Source: Longimicrobiales bacterium
Lineage (GTDB): Bacteria; Gemmatimonadota; Gemmatimonadetes; Longimicrobiales; Gaopeijiaceae
Assembly (NCBI GenBank): GCA_028278645.1
Contig: JANQDZ010000095.1
Coordinates: forward strand, 47,651 to 111,650
Reading direction: 5' to 3'
Length of the DNA stretch: 64,000 nt
Below, in pieces: positions 26,225 through 36,377 of this stretch. The first letter of the stretch is position 1. Every line of letters begins with the position of its first letter. The position numbers and the translations under genes were made by a program. The notes under the pieces were generated by a model, which saw only the letters and a list, made by a program, of their open reading frames with translations, ran no database searches and had not been told where the DNA came from.

Positions 26225-28285
26225 CTACCGCCCCCCCTCGGCAGCCTCACGGAGCTCCTCCGCCAGGGAGCGGCGCCGGGGTTTTCCTCGGCCCTTGCCG
26301 TCCTTTTCTGCCTTGAGCTCGAAGAGCTGATCCCGGAGCAGAGCCGCTCTCTCGAAGTCCAGGGACTCAGCGGCCTGCTGCATCTCTTCTTCAAGGATCT
26401 TGATGTACTCCTCTCGGTTCACCTCGTCGGCATACGTAGCCGGGGGCTCAGCGACTTTTTGTGTCGATTGATCCCTGGCGTCGGCTACCCGGGTGGAAAA
26501 CTCGATCTCCTCCACGGATTTTTGGATCGATTCAGGCGTGATCCCATGGGTTTGGTTGTGCTCGAGTTGGAGGACCCGTCGCCTGTTGGTTTCTTCAAGA
26601 CAAGCGGCCATGGATTCGGTGATCCTGTCGGCGTACATGATGGCTTTCCCATTCACGTTCCGGGCAGCCCGCCCGATCGTCTGAATCAGCGACCTGGCGT
26701 CTCGCAGGAAGCCCTCCTTGTCCGCGTCCAGGATCGCCACAAGGGATACCTCCGGAAGGTCCAACCCTTCTCTCAGAAGGTTGATGCCAACCAAAACGTC
26801 GATCCTTCCCAGCCTGAGCATCCTGAGGATCTCCATCCTCTCGATCGTATCAACTTCCGAGTGCATGTACCTCACGCGAACGCCGACGCTGGAGAGGTAT
26901 TCGGATAGGTCCTCGGCCATCCGCTTGGTAAGGGTGGTGACCAGAACCCGCTCCCCCCGTCGTTCCCTCTCCCGTATCTCGGCCAGAAGGTCATCGACTT
27001 GCCCCTTCACCGGCCGAACATCCACTTCGGGGTCCACCAAGCCGGTGGGCCGGATGATTTGCTCCACCACCACCCCCCCTGCTTGCTCCAACTCCCAGTC
27101 CGCCGGGGTGGCGCTGACAAAGACGGCCTGATGGATGACCGCCTGCCATTCTTCGAATTTGAGTGGCCGGTTGTCCATGGCCGACGGCAGCCGGAACCCG
27201 TGCTCCACCAGGACCTGCTTTCTGCTCCGATCTCCGCGGTACATTCCAACGATCTGGGGAATGGACACGTGGGACTCATCCACGATCACCAGGAAGTCGT
27301 GGGGGAAGTAGTCCAGGAGGCAAGCAGGGCGTTCGCCCGGTTGCCGGCCGCTGGTATAGAGGGAGTAGTTCTCGATGCCCGGACAGGTCCCGAGCTCCAT
27401 CATCATCTCGATATCGAACTTGGTCCTCTGCTCGATCCGTTGGGCTTCGAGGAGTTGGCTGGATTCTTGGAAGTGGGCCACCTGCCGCTCGAGCTCCTGC
27501 TTGATCCCCGGAACCATTTGCTCGATAGTGGCCCTCCGCGTCACGTAGTGGCTGGCCGGGTAGATCGCAGTCCGGTCCATGCTGGCGATGATTTCGCCGG
27601 TGAGGGGATCGAACCGTGTGATTCGCTCTACCTCGTCTCCCCACAACTCCACCCGTATCCCCTGCTCCTCGTAGGCCGGGAACACCTCGATCGTATCCCC
27701 CCTGACCCTGAACGTACCTCGCTCGAACAGATAGTCGTTTCGCCTGTATTGTATGGCCACCAGCCCTTTGAGGATTTCCCTTCGGCCCTTTTCCTCCCCA
27801 ACCGCCAGATGGAGCATGAGCTCACGGTAGTCTCGAGGATTCCCGAGGCCGTAAATGCTCGACACCGAAGCGACGATGACGACGTCCTCCCGCTCCATCA
27901 AGGCTGAGGTCGCCCGGAGCCTCAGGCGTTCAATGTCCTCGTTGATGGAGGCGTCTTTTTCGATATAGGTGTCGGTGGCAGGTACGTAAGCTTCCGGCTG
28001 GTAGTAGTCGTAGTAGGAAACAAAGTACTCGACGGCGTTGAGCGGGAAGAGCGCTTTCAGCTCACCATAGAGCTGCGCCGCCAGCGTTTTGTTGTGGGTC
28101 ATAACCAGCGTCGGCCGTCCGTGGTTGGCGATGACGTGGGCCATCGTGAAGGTCTTCCCGGTGCCCGTGGCCCCGAGAAGAACCTGAAACGGGTCTCCCC
28201 GCCCCAACCCTTGGGTGAGTTCGAGAATGGCTCGGGGCTGATCCCCCTTGGGTTGGTGGGGAGACTCGAGGCGGAACCCGGTCAC
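26225..28285 (-). CDS. uvrB: Excinuclease ABC subunit B
   Basis: 686 residues, full length. UvrB is the helicase-like damage verifier of nucleotide excision repair. Seen: Walker A GATGTGKT (38-45), the beta-hairpin region [12 protein letters not shown] (about 92), DESH Walker B (about 336), helicase motif VI region QTIGRAARN and a C-terminal UVR motif (about 640-670: [21 protein letters not shown]) for UvrC contact. It overlaps the rsh gene by 4 bases. uvrA and uvrC are not in the window. Confidence 0.98.
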   Translation of the reverse strand: MTGFRLESPHQPKGDQPRAILELTQGLGRGDPFQVLLGATGTGKTFTMAHVIANHGRPTLVMTHNKTLAAQLYGELKALFPLNAVEYFVSYYDYYQPEAYVPATDTYIEKDASINEDIERLRLRATSALMEREDVVIVASVSSIYGLGNPRDYRELMLHLAVGEEKGRREILKGLVAIQYRRNDYLFERGTFRVRGDTIEVFPAYEEQGIRVELWGDEVERITRFDPLTGEIIASMDRTAIYPASHYVTRRATIEQMVPGIKQELERQVAHFQESSQLLEAQRIEQRTKFDIEMMMELGTCPGIENYSLYTSGRQPGERPACLLDYFPHDFLVIVDESHVSIPQIVGMYRGDRSRKQVLVEHGFRLPSAMDNRPLKFEEWQAVIHQAVFVSATPADWELEQAGGVVVEQIIRPTGLVDPEVDVRPVKGQVDDLLAEIRERERRGERVLVTTLTKRMAEDLSEYLSSVGVRVRYMHSEVDTIERMEILRMLRLGRIDVLVGINLLREGLDLPEVSLVAILDADKEGFLRDARSLIQTIGRAARNVNGKAIMYADRITESMAACLEETNRRRVLQLEHNQTHGITPESIQKSVEEIEFSTRVADARDQSTQKVAEPPATYADEVNREEYIKILEEEMQQAAESLDFERAALLRDQLFELKAEKDGKGRGKPRRRSLAEELREAAEGGR

Positions 28286-30537
28286 CCTCGGAGGTCCTCT
28301 TCCCCGAAGTGCTCCCGGCGCTCCACCTCCAGGACCCCTTTCACTTTTTTCACGGCCTTCACGACCCGGTTGAGGTGGCTCAGATCCTTCACCTCTACCA
28401 CGAAGTCGGCATCCATGCCGCCGTTGGTCGACCGCATGTCGGCGTGCTGGATATCCGTTCCGGTATCGCTGATCGCCTTGGCCACATCCGAAAGGAGCCC
28501 CCGGCGATCCGTCCCGTGCATCTGGATCTTCACGAAGAAACGGTCACCCTTCTCCGCGCTCCATTCAATGTCCACCCGCCGTTCAGGATCCCGGGATAAA
28601 TGGAGAACGTTTGGACAGTCCACCCGGTGGATGGATACACCTCTCCCGCGGGTGATGTACCCGACCACCCTGTCCCCGGGGACAGGTTGGCAACACTGGG
28701 AGTACCGAACCATGAGATTCTCCATCCCCTGGATTCGGACCCCCCGGTCCGATCGAGTGAGTACCGCGCTGAGCCGTTCGAGGGTCGATGCTGCGCGTTC
28801 CGGGACCTTTTCAGGATCGTGGCCAGGAAAGAGCGCCTTCAGGACAGCGGTGGGGCCCAGGTCACCTCGCCCTAGAGCTTCGTGAAGGTAGTCTGCGTTC
28901 CGGTAGCCCATGCCCGGAGCGATATCCTCCAACCGATCCTCTCCCACGCGATCCTTCCGGGCCTTCCGAACGGCCCGTTCCAGAATCTCCTTCCCCAAGG
29001 TGACGGCAGAGTCGAACTCCTCCCTCCGGATCCACTGGCGGATCCGCTGCCGAGCCCGGGACGTCTTTACGAACGCCAGCCAATCCCGGTTCGGCTTCTG
29101 CTTCGAGGACGTCATGACCTCCACGGTGTCCCCGTTCTTCAGCTTCCTCGAGAGGGGCGCGATTCTGCCGTTCACCTTCGCGCCGGCGCAGTGGAGCCCC
29201 ACTTCGGTGTGGACCGCGAAGGCGAAGTCGATGGGGGTGGATCCGGTAGGCAGCTGCTTCACGTCACCCTTGGGCGTGAATACGAAGATCTCGCCCTGGA
29301 AGAGATCCATCCGGAGGAATTCCATGAATTCCTCCGGCTCACTGGCGTCCTGCTGCCACTCCAGGACCTGCCTGAACCAGTTCAGGGCCTCGTCCACTTC
29401 GTCACCGGTTCTCGGCTGGCCGTGGAGGGTCTCTTTGTAGCGCCAGTGTGCCGCGATCCCGTACTCGGCGGTCCGGTGCATTTCTTCGGTTCGGATCTGG
29501 ATCTCATACCGTCGGCCCCCAGGCCCCACCACCGTCGTGTGGAGCGACCGGTACATGTTCGTTTTGGGGGTCGCCACATAATCGTGGAACCTCTCGGCAA
29601 TGGGGGTCCAGCGGGAGTGGATCACTCCCAGGGCGTGATAACAATTGGGGAGTGAGTCAGTGATGACCCGCATGGCCATCAGGTCGTAGATCTCCTCAAA
29701 GGGCTTCTGGCGGGCCCTCATCTTCCGGTAGATCGACCAAAGGTGTTTGGGCCTCCCGGTGACTTTTGCGGGCACCTCGGCCTTCTTGAGCTCGTCGATC
29801 AGGGGGCGTTGCATTTCCAAAACATGCCGTTCCCTGTCCTTCCGGCTTTGCTGTACTTTCCTCCGGAGCTCGTCATAGGCCTCCGGCTCGAGGAACTTAA
29901 AAGCCAGGTCCTCCAGTTCCCATTTCAGGGCGGCCATCCCCAGGCGGTGGGCCAGCGGCCCGTAAATCTCCCTTGTTTCCAGCGCGATGCGCTTCCGCTT
30001 CTCCGGTACGAGGTGCTCCAAGGTCCTCATGTTGTGAAGGCGGTCAGCCAGCTTGATGAGGATGACCCTGGCATCCTGCGCCATCGACAGGAGCAATTTC
30101 CGGTAGTTCTCCACCTGCTGTTCGGTGTGGGACCTGAACTCGACCCGACCGATCTTGGTGACGCCGTCCACGATCTGGCCAACCTCGTACCCGAACTCCT
30201 CTTCGATATCGGTGAGGGTGATGGACGTGTCTTCCACGACGTCGTGGATAAGGGCCGAGACCAAAGAAGCCGTATCGAGCTTGAACTGGGCGAGAAGGGT
30301 GGCCACCTCCACCACGTGCGTAACGTATTCTTCCCCGGATGCCCGTGTTTGACCCTCGTGGGCTTCGGCGGCCAGTTCGTAGGCCTTCCGGACCTGGTCC
30401 ACATCCAAGCGGTCCGGGTACCTCTCCATGGCCCTGGCCAAGGGGCGAGGCAAGCCACGGATGGTCACCGGCCCTTGAGGAGAGCCGTCGCCATCAAGCT
30501 TGGAACGGTCGGAGTTACGGGTGGTTTCGGTAGCCAT
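28282..30537 (-). CDS. Bifunctional (p)ppGpp synthetase/hydrolase (RelA/SpoT)
   Basis: 751 residues. It makes and breaks the starvation alarmone (p)ppGpp. The N-terminal HD hydrolase domain is intact (His60, His74, HD at 98-99, ED at 102-103 in HDVVEDT), and the synthetase domain has [13 protein letters not shown] and [13 protein letters not shown] (about 425-485: [27 protein letters not shown]) and C-terminal ACT domains follow. Both catalytic halves look competent, so this is a long bifunctional Rsh. It overlaps uvrB by 4 bases and is preceded by a 129-base gap after radC, which should hold its promoter, although I could not identify a clear one. Confidence 0.96.
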   Translation of the reverse strand: MATETTRNSDRSKLDGDGSPQGPVTIRGLPRPLARAMERYPDRLDVDQVRKAYELAAEAHEGQTRASGEEYVTHVVEVATLLAQFKLDTASLVSALIHDVVEDTSITLTDIEEEFGYEVGQIVDGVTKIGRVEFRSHTEQQVENYRKLLLSMAQDARVILIKLADRLHNMRTLEHLVPEKRKRIALETREIYGPLAHRLGMAALKWELEDLAFKFLEPEAYDELRRKVQQSRKDRERHVLEMQRPLIDELKKAEVPAKVTGRPKHLWSIYRKMRARQKPFEEIYDLMAMRVITDSLPNCYHALGVIHSRWTPIAERFHDYVATPKTNMYRSLHTTVVGPGGRRYEIQIRTEEMHRTAEYGIAAHWRYKETLHGQPRTGDEVDEALNWFRQVLEWQQDASEPEEFMEFLRMDLFQGEIFVFTPKGDVKQLPTGSTPIDFAFAVHTEVGLHCAGAKVNGRIAPLSRKLKNGDTVEVMTSSKQKPNRDWLAFVKTSRARQRIRQWIRREEFDSAVTLGKEILERAVRKARKDRVGEDRLEDIAPGMGYRNADYLHEALGRGDLGPTAVLKALFPGHDPEKVPERAASTLERLSAVLTRSDRGVRIQGMENLMVRYSQCCQPVPGDRVVGYITRGRGVSIHRVDCPNVLHLSRDPERRVDIEWSAEKGDRFFVKIQMHGTDRRGLLSDVAKAISDTGTDIQHADMRSTNGGMDADFVVEVKDLSHLNRVVKAVKKVKGVLEVERREHFGEEDLRG

Positions 30538-30666
30538 AGCCTGAGGAATCTAATGGCGCCTCGCTTTTCTGAGAAACCTGCTGGCGCCTTCGTATCTATT
30601 CCCCCCGAAACCCCTCACGTTCCCTCCCAAACGGCCCTGCTGGAAGAATGGCCTCCCCGAGGAGCA

Positions 30667-31446
30667 TCACCGCGTGGAGTCGCGGCCGCCTGGCGCCGCC
30701 AATCCCCCCTTCTCCGCCAACGATACGAACGACCGGCCACCGATAATCACGTGGTCGAGGACCGGAATCCCAACTGCCGCCCCGGCGGCGACCATCTGGT
30801 CGGTGACGACCCGGTCCTCCCGACTCGGGGAGGGGTCCCCGGATGGGTGGTTATGGACCAGAATCACACCGGCGGCACTCTCGATCACCGCTGGTCGAAA
30901 CACCTCCCGGGGGTGGATCAGGGCGGCATCCAGGATGCCCCGGGTCACCAGCACATTTCGAATGACCCTATGCTGTGTGTTGAGGAGGAGAGCGTGGAAC
31001 TCCTCCTGCTTCAGGTCCCGCATCAGAGGCCCGACCCGGATGAACACATCCTCCGGGCCCCGAACAGGACTGTCTTGGCTCACCGACTCGGAAGCTGCCC
31101 TCCTACCCAGCTCCAAGGCCGCCATGATTCTGGAAGCGGTTGCGGGGCCAATTCCCGGGTAGGTCTCCAGGACACCCGGTGGAATTGTGGCCAAAACCCG
31201 AAAGGACCCCTTGGGGTCGGCCCGGGAGGATGGATCCACACCGGTCGCCGGCAAGCACCCTCCCCCGTCCCTTCCAGAGCTCACCTTTTGAAGGAGTTGA
31301 TCCGCCACGTCCAGCGCCGAACCCGACGTTCCCCCGCTTCCGATGAGGATCGCCAGGAGCTCCCTGACGGAAAGGGCACCCGGACCAAGAGACCGAAGGC
31401 GTTCTCTTGGTCGATCCGACTGAGACCAAGCCCGAATGGGCATCAT
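30667..31446 (-). CDS. radC: RadC family JAB-domain protein
   Basis: 259 residues from ATG 31446 (31452 is possible, with GAGGGGGG just upstream). The frame is open far upstream, antisense-free of meaning, into secA, but the RadC homology begins here. Seen: WSQSDRPRERL at the N-terminus, a helix-hairpin-helix (YPGIGPATASRIMAALELG) and the JAMM metal motif HNHPSGDPSPSRED (His198, His200). A serine/glycine/cysteine-rich insert (about 56-80) in the helical part is unusual. The biochemical role of RadC is not settled; DNA repair was withdrawn for E. coli. It follows the secA terminator. Confidence 0.92.
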   Translation of the reverse strand: MMPIRAWSQSDRPRERLRSLGPGALSVRELLAILIGSGGTSGSALDVADQLLQKVSSGRDGGGCLPATGVDPSSRADPKGSFRVLATIPPGVLETYPGIGPATASRIMAALELGRRAASESVSQDSPVRGPEDVFIRVGPLMRDLKQEEFHALLLNTQHRVIRNVLVTRGILDAALIHPREVFRPAVIESAAGVILVHNHPSGDPSPSREDRVVTDQMVAAGAAVGIPVLDHVIIGGRSFVSLAEKGGLAAPGGRDSTR

Positions 31447-31470
31447 CAACATCACCCCCCTCAGAGGAAT

Positions 31471-31498
31471 AAAAAGGGCCACCCCGGAAGGGTGGCCC
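31471..31498 (-). terminator. Rho-independent terminator of secA
   Basis: On the minus strand a 9-bp stem (GGGCCACCC, 31476..31484, with 31490..31498), a 5-base loop and TTTTTATT, 50 bases after the secA stop at 31548 and 25 bases before the radC start. It separates secA from radC. Confidence 0.92.
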
Positions 31499-31547
31499 TG
31501 AGATGCGGGCTGGGGGATGCCGAGACGGGCTCTTGACGGAAGCCGGC

Positions 31548-34500
31548 CTAGGCATTCCTCCCGCAGCACTTTTTGTACTTCTTCCCGCTGCCGCAGGGGC
31601 AGGGATCGTTCCTTCCGGGCTCGCCCGAGGAAGTCACCGGAGCCTGTTTCCGGGCCTCTCCCCGGTTGGTGAGGAGCTGCCTCGGGTCCGGGCCGCTGGA
31701 AGACGGTACGGAAACACCGCCCTTCCCTCCTCCACCAGACCCTCCTGCCGACCGGGAAACGCCCAGCTCGTCCATTCCCCCGCCCGACGTACCCATTCCG
31801 GCTCCGGCGGGCCGGCCGGTGGCCCCGCTGGCCGTCTGGCCAGGCGCCGCCCCGAACCTGTTGGTGGGGACCTCGGTCGGACCTGAGTAGTTGAGCCTTT
31901 GGGCCGCCGGGATCCGTCTTTGTTGAGGAGCACCCATCTGGGCCCGGAAGAACAGGGAGGTGACCGTCTTCCGAATGTCCGTCATGAGATCGACGAACAT
32001 CTCGTACGCGTCCTTCTTGTATTCGATGAGGGGATCCTTCTGTCCCCAGCCCCGGAACCCGATGGACGCCTTGAGATGATCCAGGTCGTACAGGTGGTCC
32101 TTCCACTTGTCGTCGAGGGTCTGGAGCATCACGAAGCTCATGACCCGCTCACCATGTTCCCCGAAGTCCGTGATCTTTCTGTGGAAATGGTCCCGGGCGG
32201 CCTCCAGAGCCAGCTCGGCAACCGTTTCCTCGTCATCATATTCGGGCTCCTCCGGGTTCGCTTCCGGCAGCTTGGGAACCAGGATGAAGAAGTCCAGCAA
32301 AAGTCTTCGTTTCAGACCGGCGAGGTCCCACTCCTCAGGCGGGATGTCTGGACCGCAGTACTCATCCACCGTCTCACGAATCGAATTCTCCACCATCTCC
32401 CAGATCTCACCCTTGAGATCCTCGCCACCCTCGAGGGCAAAGAGCCGCAAGTCGTAGATGACTTCCCGCTGCTGGTTCATGACGTCGTCATAGTCCAGAA
32501 GCCTCTTCCGCGCCTCGAAGTTGTTGCCTTCCACTCGCTTCTGAGCCTGCCCGATGGACCGTGTCACCAAACCGTGGGTGATGACCTCTCCTTCCTGCAC
32601 CCCCCACTTCTCCATTGCTCCGGCGACTCTCTCGTTCATGAAAAGGCGCATGAGATCATCTTCAAGAGACAGGAAGAACTGGGAAGCGCCCGGATCCCCC
32701 TGACGCCCCGACCGCCCTCTCAGCTGCCGGTCGATTCTCCGAGACTCATGCCGCTCCGAACCGAGGATGTGAAGCCCACCATCCTCAAGAACATCAGAGT
32801 CCGTCAGCTTCTCCGGCTCTTTGTACCGGACGGGATCCACGGGAAGGAGCTCTTCCAGGTTGAGACCTCGTTCCTTTGCCCAGGAAACGGTCCTGGTATC
32901 GGTGACTCCCTCCCCGAGTTTGATGTCCGTGCCCCGGCCGGCCATGTTCGTGGCAATGGTCACCGCGCCCGGAATCCCGGCCTCGGCGACGATCTCGGAC
33001 TCCTTCTTGTGGTGCTTGGCGTTCAGAACGTTGTGCTTCAAACCGCGGCGTTTGAGCATCCGGGAGAGGGTTTCCGAGACCTCCACGTTCGTCGTCCCAA
33101 CGAGGACCGGGAGCTCCATCTTGTTCAGCCGGTCGACCTCATCCATCAGAGCCGTGAACTTCTCCCTCTTCGTCCGGAAAATCAGGTCGTCCCGGTCGTC
33201 ACGGACAACGGGACGGTTTGTGGGGATGACCAGAACGTCCAGCTTGTAGATTTGGTGGAATTCGTTCTCTTCCGTCTCCGCGGTCCCCGTCATCCCGGCC
33301 AGCTTGTCATACATCCGGAAGTAGTTCTGGATGGTGATGGTGGCCAGAGTCTGGGTCTCGCCTCGGATTTCTACGCCCTCCTTCGCCTCCACCGCCTGGT
33401 GAAGTCCGTCGCTCCATCTCCGGCCGGCCATTTGTCGGCCCGTGAACTCATCGACGATCACAACCGACCCGTCTTCCCCGATGATGTACTGTTCGTCCTT
33501 GTGGAAGAGGGTATAGGCCTTCAGGAGCTGGTGGATCACGTGCATCTTCTGGCTCTTCGCGGAATAACCCGCCTCGAGCTCCTGGATGGCGGTCCGCTTC
33601 TCCTCCACGGACTTCGAAGTGTCCTCCTCGATAGCCCCCATGGCGTGAGAGAGGTCAGGGATGATGAAAGCCTCAGGGTCGTTGGGGCTCAACTCTTCGA
33701 TGCCTTTGTCCGAGAGGTGCACATTGTGCCCTTTCTCGTCCATTGCGAAGAAGAGCTGCTCATCGATCTCGTGGAGGATCTTCTCCCTCATGTAGTCGCC
33801 CTCCACCCGCTGGACCAGCTTCTGCAGGCGGGGTTCGTCGGCGAACATCTTGAGGAGTTTCCGGTGTTTCGGAGTGCCCCGCTTCACAGCGAGGAGCTTC
33901 TCCCCGGCTTGGTATTCGTCCCCGTCATCCTCTCCATCCAACAGTTTTTCGGCCTCGGACACGAGCTGGTTCGCGAGGCGGGTCTGTTTCTTGTAGAGCC
34001 CCGACACCATGGCCGAATACTGCTTGAAGGGGGTGGACGTGTCCTTTCCGACCGGGCCGGAAATGATCAAGGGCGTTCTGGCTTCATCGATGAGGATCGA
34101 GTCGACCTCGTCGATGATGACATAGTGGTGCCGGCGCTGAACCCTTTGGTCCAGCGTGTGGACCATGTTGTCCCGGAGGTAGTCGAAGCCGAACTCGTTG
34201 TTTGTGCCGTAGGTGATGTCCGCGTTGTAGGCCTCCCTTCGATCGGCGGTCCCCGGGTCGTGGAGGTCGATGACGTCACAAGTGAGCCCGAGGAAGTTGT
34301 AGATGACTCCCATCCATTCCGCATCACGCTGGGCCAGATAGGAGTTCACCGTCACCAGATGGGCTCCTCGACCAGCCAGGGCGTTCAGGTAGAGGGGCAT
34401 GGTGGCCACCAATGTCTTCCCTTCACCCGTGGCCATCTCCGCAGCCTTCCCTTGATGGAGGGCGATGCCACCCACGAGCTGGACGTCATAGGGAACCATG

Positions 34501-34904
34501 TTCCAGTCCATCTTCTGGCCCGTGACTACGATCTCCTTCCCGAGGTTCCGACGACAGGCCTCTTTGACGACCGCGAACGCCTCCGGAAGAAGGTCGTTGA
34601 GAGCGTCTTCGATCGTCTGCAGGAGTTCGGCGTCCAGTTTCCCGATCTGCTGGTTGAGGGCCTCCCTTACGCCCGCGTCCTCGGAGCTCCGCTTTTCTTC
34701 TCTGAGAGCCTCGATCTCCTCTTCCAGGGCCTTGGTTCGTTCGTTGATCCGCGCCCGAAACTCATCGGTTTTCCCCCTTAGTTCCTCATCAGATAGAGAA
34801 GAGAGGCTTTCGCAGATCTGGTTGATCTGATCCACGACGGGTTGAAGTTTTTTGACCTCCCGGGCGTGTGGTGAGCCCAGGATCTTTTTTAGCATTGCTT
34901 TCAT
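31548..34904 (-). CDS. secA: Protein translocase ATPase SecA
   Basis: 1118 residues (E. coli 901). SecA drives export through SecYEG. Seen: the nucleotide pocket MATGEGKT, DEVDSILIDEARTPLIISG, the second nucleotide domain with TNMAGRGTDIKLG and GRSGRQGDPG, the helical wing, and the zinc-binding tail CPCGSGKKYKKCC. Extra length comes from inserts near residues 310-420 (SEAEKLLDGEDDGDEYQAGEK region) and from a glycine/serine-rich linker (about 1040-1095). The start overlaps nadD by 4 bases (ATGA). Confidence 0.98.
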   Translation of the reverse strand: MKAMLKKILGSPHAREVKKLQPVVDQINQICESLSSLSDEELRGKTDEFRARINERTKALEEEIEALREEKRSSEDAGVREALNQQIGKLDAELLQTIEDALNDLLPEAFAVVKEACRRNLGKEIVVTGQKMDWNMVPYDVQLVGGIALHQGKAAEMATGEGKTLVATMPLYLNALAGRGAHLVTVNSYLAQRDAEWMGVIYNFLGLTCDVIDLHDPGTADRREAYNADITYGTNNEFGFDYLRDNMVHTLDQRVQRRHHYVIIDEVDSILIDEARTPLIISGPVGKDTSTPFKQYSAMVSGLYKKQTRLANQLVSEAEKLLDGEDDGDEYQAGEKLLAVKRGTPKHRKLLKMFADEPRLQKLVQRVEGDYMREKILHEIDEQLFFAMDEKGHNVHLSDKGIEELSPNDPEAFIIPDLSHAMGAIEEDTSKSVEEKRTAIQELEAGYSAKSQKMHVIHQLLKAYTLFHKDEQYIIGEDGSVVIVDEFTGRQMAGRRWSDGLHQAVEAKEGVEIRGETQTLATITIQNYFRMYDKLAGMTGTAETEENEFHQIYKLDVLVIPTNRPVVRDDRDDLIFRTKREKFTALMDEVDRLNKMELPVLVGTTNVEVSETLSRMLKRRGLKHNVLNAKHHKKESEIVAEAGIPGAVTIATNMAGRGTDIKLGEGVTDTRTVSWAKERGLNLEELLPVDPVRYKEPEKLTDSDVLEDGGLHILGSERHESRRIDRQLRGRSGRQGDPGASQFFLSLEDDLMRLFMNERVAGAMEKWGVQEGEVITHGLVTRSIGQAQKRVEGNNFEARKRLLDYDDVMNQQREVIYDLRLFALEGGEDLKGEIWEMVENSIRETVDEYCGPDIPPEEWDLAGLKRRLLLDFFILVPKLPEANPEEPEYDDEETVAELALEAARDHFHRKITDFGEHGERVMSFVMLQTLDDKWKDHLYDLDHLKASIGFRGWGQKDPLIEYKKDAYEMFVDLMTDIRKTVTSLFFRAQMGAPQQRRIPAAQRLNYSGPTEVPTNRFGAAPGQTASGATGRPAGAGMGTSGGGMDELGVSRSAGGSGGGGKGGVSVPSSSGPDPRQLLTNRGEARKQAPVTSSGEPGRNDPCPCGSGKKYKKCCGRNA

Positions 34905-35512
34905 GAGATCGATCTATAGAGGCGATGAGTCTCGATGATCCGTCTTACGTCTTCAGGAACAAGGTAGTTGATTGAGCGCCCGTCCCTAACCCGGGACCGG
35001 ATTTCGGTGGAGGAAATGTCCGTTCTGACCGTGGAAAGATACATAAAATCCAGGTTTTCCCCTGGGACCAGCTGGATCGGTCCGATCTCCGTCGGCTCCA
35101 AACCTTCCCGGCCTACCGCAACCAGCGTGGCCAACGCGGCGATCCCCGGAGGGTCCTGCCATTCATGGAACTCCGCCAGCTGGTCGGAGCCCAACAAAAA
35201 AAACAGATCCGCGTCGGGGTATTCGGTTCGGAACTGTCTCAACGTATCTACGGTGTAGGACGGCCCCTGGCGGCTCAGCTCCACGTCGCTCACGTGGAAA
35301 GCCGGATTCCCTGCAATGGCAGCCCGGGTCATCTCCATCCGGATTTCGGGGGGAGATGACACCTCTCCGACCTTATGTGGGGGGATGCCCGCCACCAGGA
35401 AGACCAGGCGATCGAGGGAGAGCCTGTCTACCGCCTCCTGTGCCACCATGAGATGGCCATTATGGGGGGGATCGAAGGTGCCTCCGAAGAGGCCCAGGCG
35501 TTGCGTGGGCAC
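34901..35512 (-). CDS. nadD: Nicotinate-nucleotide adenylyltransferase NadD
   Basis: 203 residues. It transfers AMP to nicotinate mononucleotide in NAD synthesis. The nucleotidyltransferase motif GGTFDPPHNGH (10-20) and the C-terminal ISSTEIR (about 166-172) are intact, and the length is normal. It lies 3 bases after bamD and overlaps secA by 4 bases. A translated bamD-nadD-secA order places an outer-membrane assembly gene directly before the secretory ATPase. Confidence 0.96.
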   Translation of the reverse strand: MPTQRLGLFGGTFDPPHNGHLMVAQEAVDRLSLDRLVFLVAGIPPHKVGEVSSPPEIRMEMTRAAIAGNPAFHVSDVELSRQGPSYTVDTLRQFRTEYPDADLFFLLGSDQLAEFHEWQDPPGIAALATLVAVGREGLEPTEIGPIQLVPGENLDFMYLSTVRTDISSTEIRSRVRDGRSINYLVPEDVRRIIETHRLYRSIS

Positions 35513-35515
35513 GCC

Positions 35516-36286
35516 TCAGGCTGGTCCCTTCCCTCCATCTCCGCCACCGCTCTCATCGGCCCCGATTTCCCGGGCCGCGTCCGAATCGGGGAACTCCCGG
35601 AGAAGGCGCTCCCGGGCCTCTTCGGCCTCGGTGTCCCAGTCGAGGGCCAGATAAGATTGGTGCAGGCGAAGGAGAGCCTGGGCCGCCCACGAATTCCTCG
35701 GGTACCGATCCAACACCTTGTTGAAATAGATGATGCCCGAGTGGTAGAGCTTCCGGCGGTAGTAGAAGTTCCCGTTGGACCAGACCTTCTCCGCCAGCTT
35801 GGATTCCATCTGGTCCCGGAGGGTTTCGGCCTCCGCGGCGACCGGCGTTCCCCTGAAGTCGATCAGAGTGTTCTGACAGGCGCTCCAAGCCTGCAATGTG
35901 ACGGTCTGATCCCTTTGAACATGCGGGGATTGGGCGACATAGGACTGGCAGATTCCCAGGGATGCCTCGGGAGCCAGCTCATGGCCCGGGTGCCGCTCGA
36001 TGATGCGGGTGAACTCAGAGACGGAGGTGATGTATTCACCCTTGTTGTAGTAGGCCCTCGCCAGGTACATGCGGGCTTCGACCAACCTTTCGAAGGTCGG
36101 TTCGGTGAAGATCAAGCGCTCGAAAGCCTGGGTGGACTTGTCCCACTCCCCCGCTTCGAATTCCCTGGCCCCTTGCTCGAAGAGGTCTTCGGGTCCCATC
36201 CCTTCGTACGGGGGCGTGGAGGCACATCCACCCACCAGGGCGAGGAAAAAGAGGCTGACAACGAGGTTTCCGAGTCCTTTGCGCAT
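35516..36286 (-). CDS. bamD: Outer membrane protein assembly factor BamD
   Basis: 256 residues. BamD is the TPR lipoprotein of the BAM complex that inserts outer-membrane beta-barrels. Signal peptide with lipobox (VGGC, Cys21), five TPR units (EFEAGEWDKSTQAFERLIF and LYHSGIIYFNKVLDRYPRNSWA are typical), and a C-terminal glycine tail. Best match is the YfiO/BamD family; the second half has an extended segment (QSPHVQRDQT) that is also usual there. The gap of 91 bases upstream probably holds its promoter. Confidence 0.9.
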   Translation of the reverse strand: MRKGLGNLVVSLFFLALVGGCASTPPYEGMGPEDLFEQGAREFEAGEWDKSTQAFERLIFTEPTFERLVEARMYLARAYYNKGEYITSVSEFTRIIERHPGHELAPEASLGICQSYVAQSPHVQRDQTVTLQAWSACQNTLIDFRGTPVAAEAETLRDQMESKLAEKVWSNGNFYYRRKLYHSGIIYFNKVLDRYPRNSWAAQALLRLHQSYLALDWDTEAEEARERLLREFPDSDAAREIGADESGGGDGGKGPA

Positions 36287-36377
36287 CCTTAAAAGTTACC
36301 CTTCACGTGGCCAGGTGTTCGTCCATTAGCCAAGAAAGATCGCTAGATGCACGCCCTCCGGGAAGGCCGGTAGCAGA

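Noticed and set aside
31447..32106. Upstream extension of radC reaching into secA
   Set aside because: The frame is open for 220 codons but overlaps secA and its terminator and has no homology; RadC begins at 31446 or 31452.
31899..34781. A plus-strand open frame of about 960 codons opposite secA
   Set aside because: It is an artefact of high-GC codon use on the secA strand; the translation has no recognisable domain and secA is certain. Long antisense frames opposite ugd/uxs and the sulfurylase were dismissed for the same reason.
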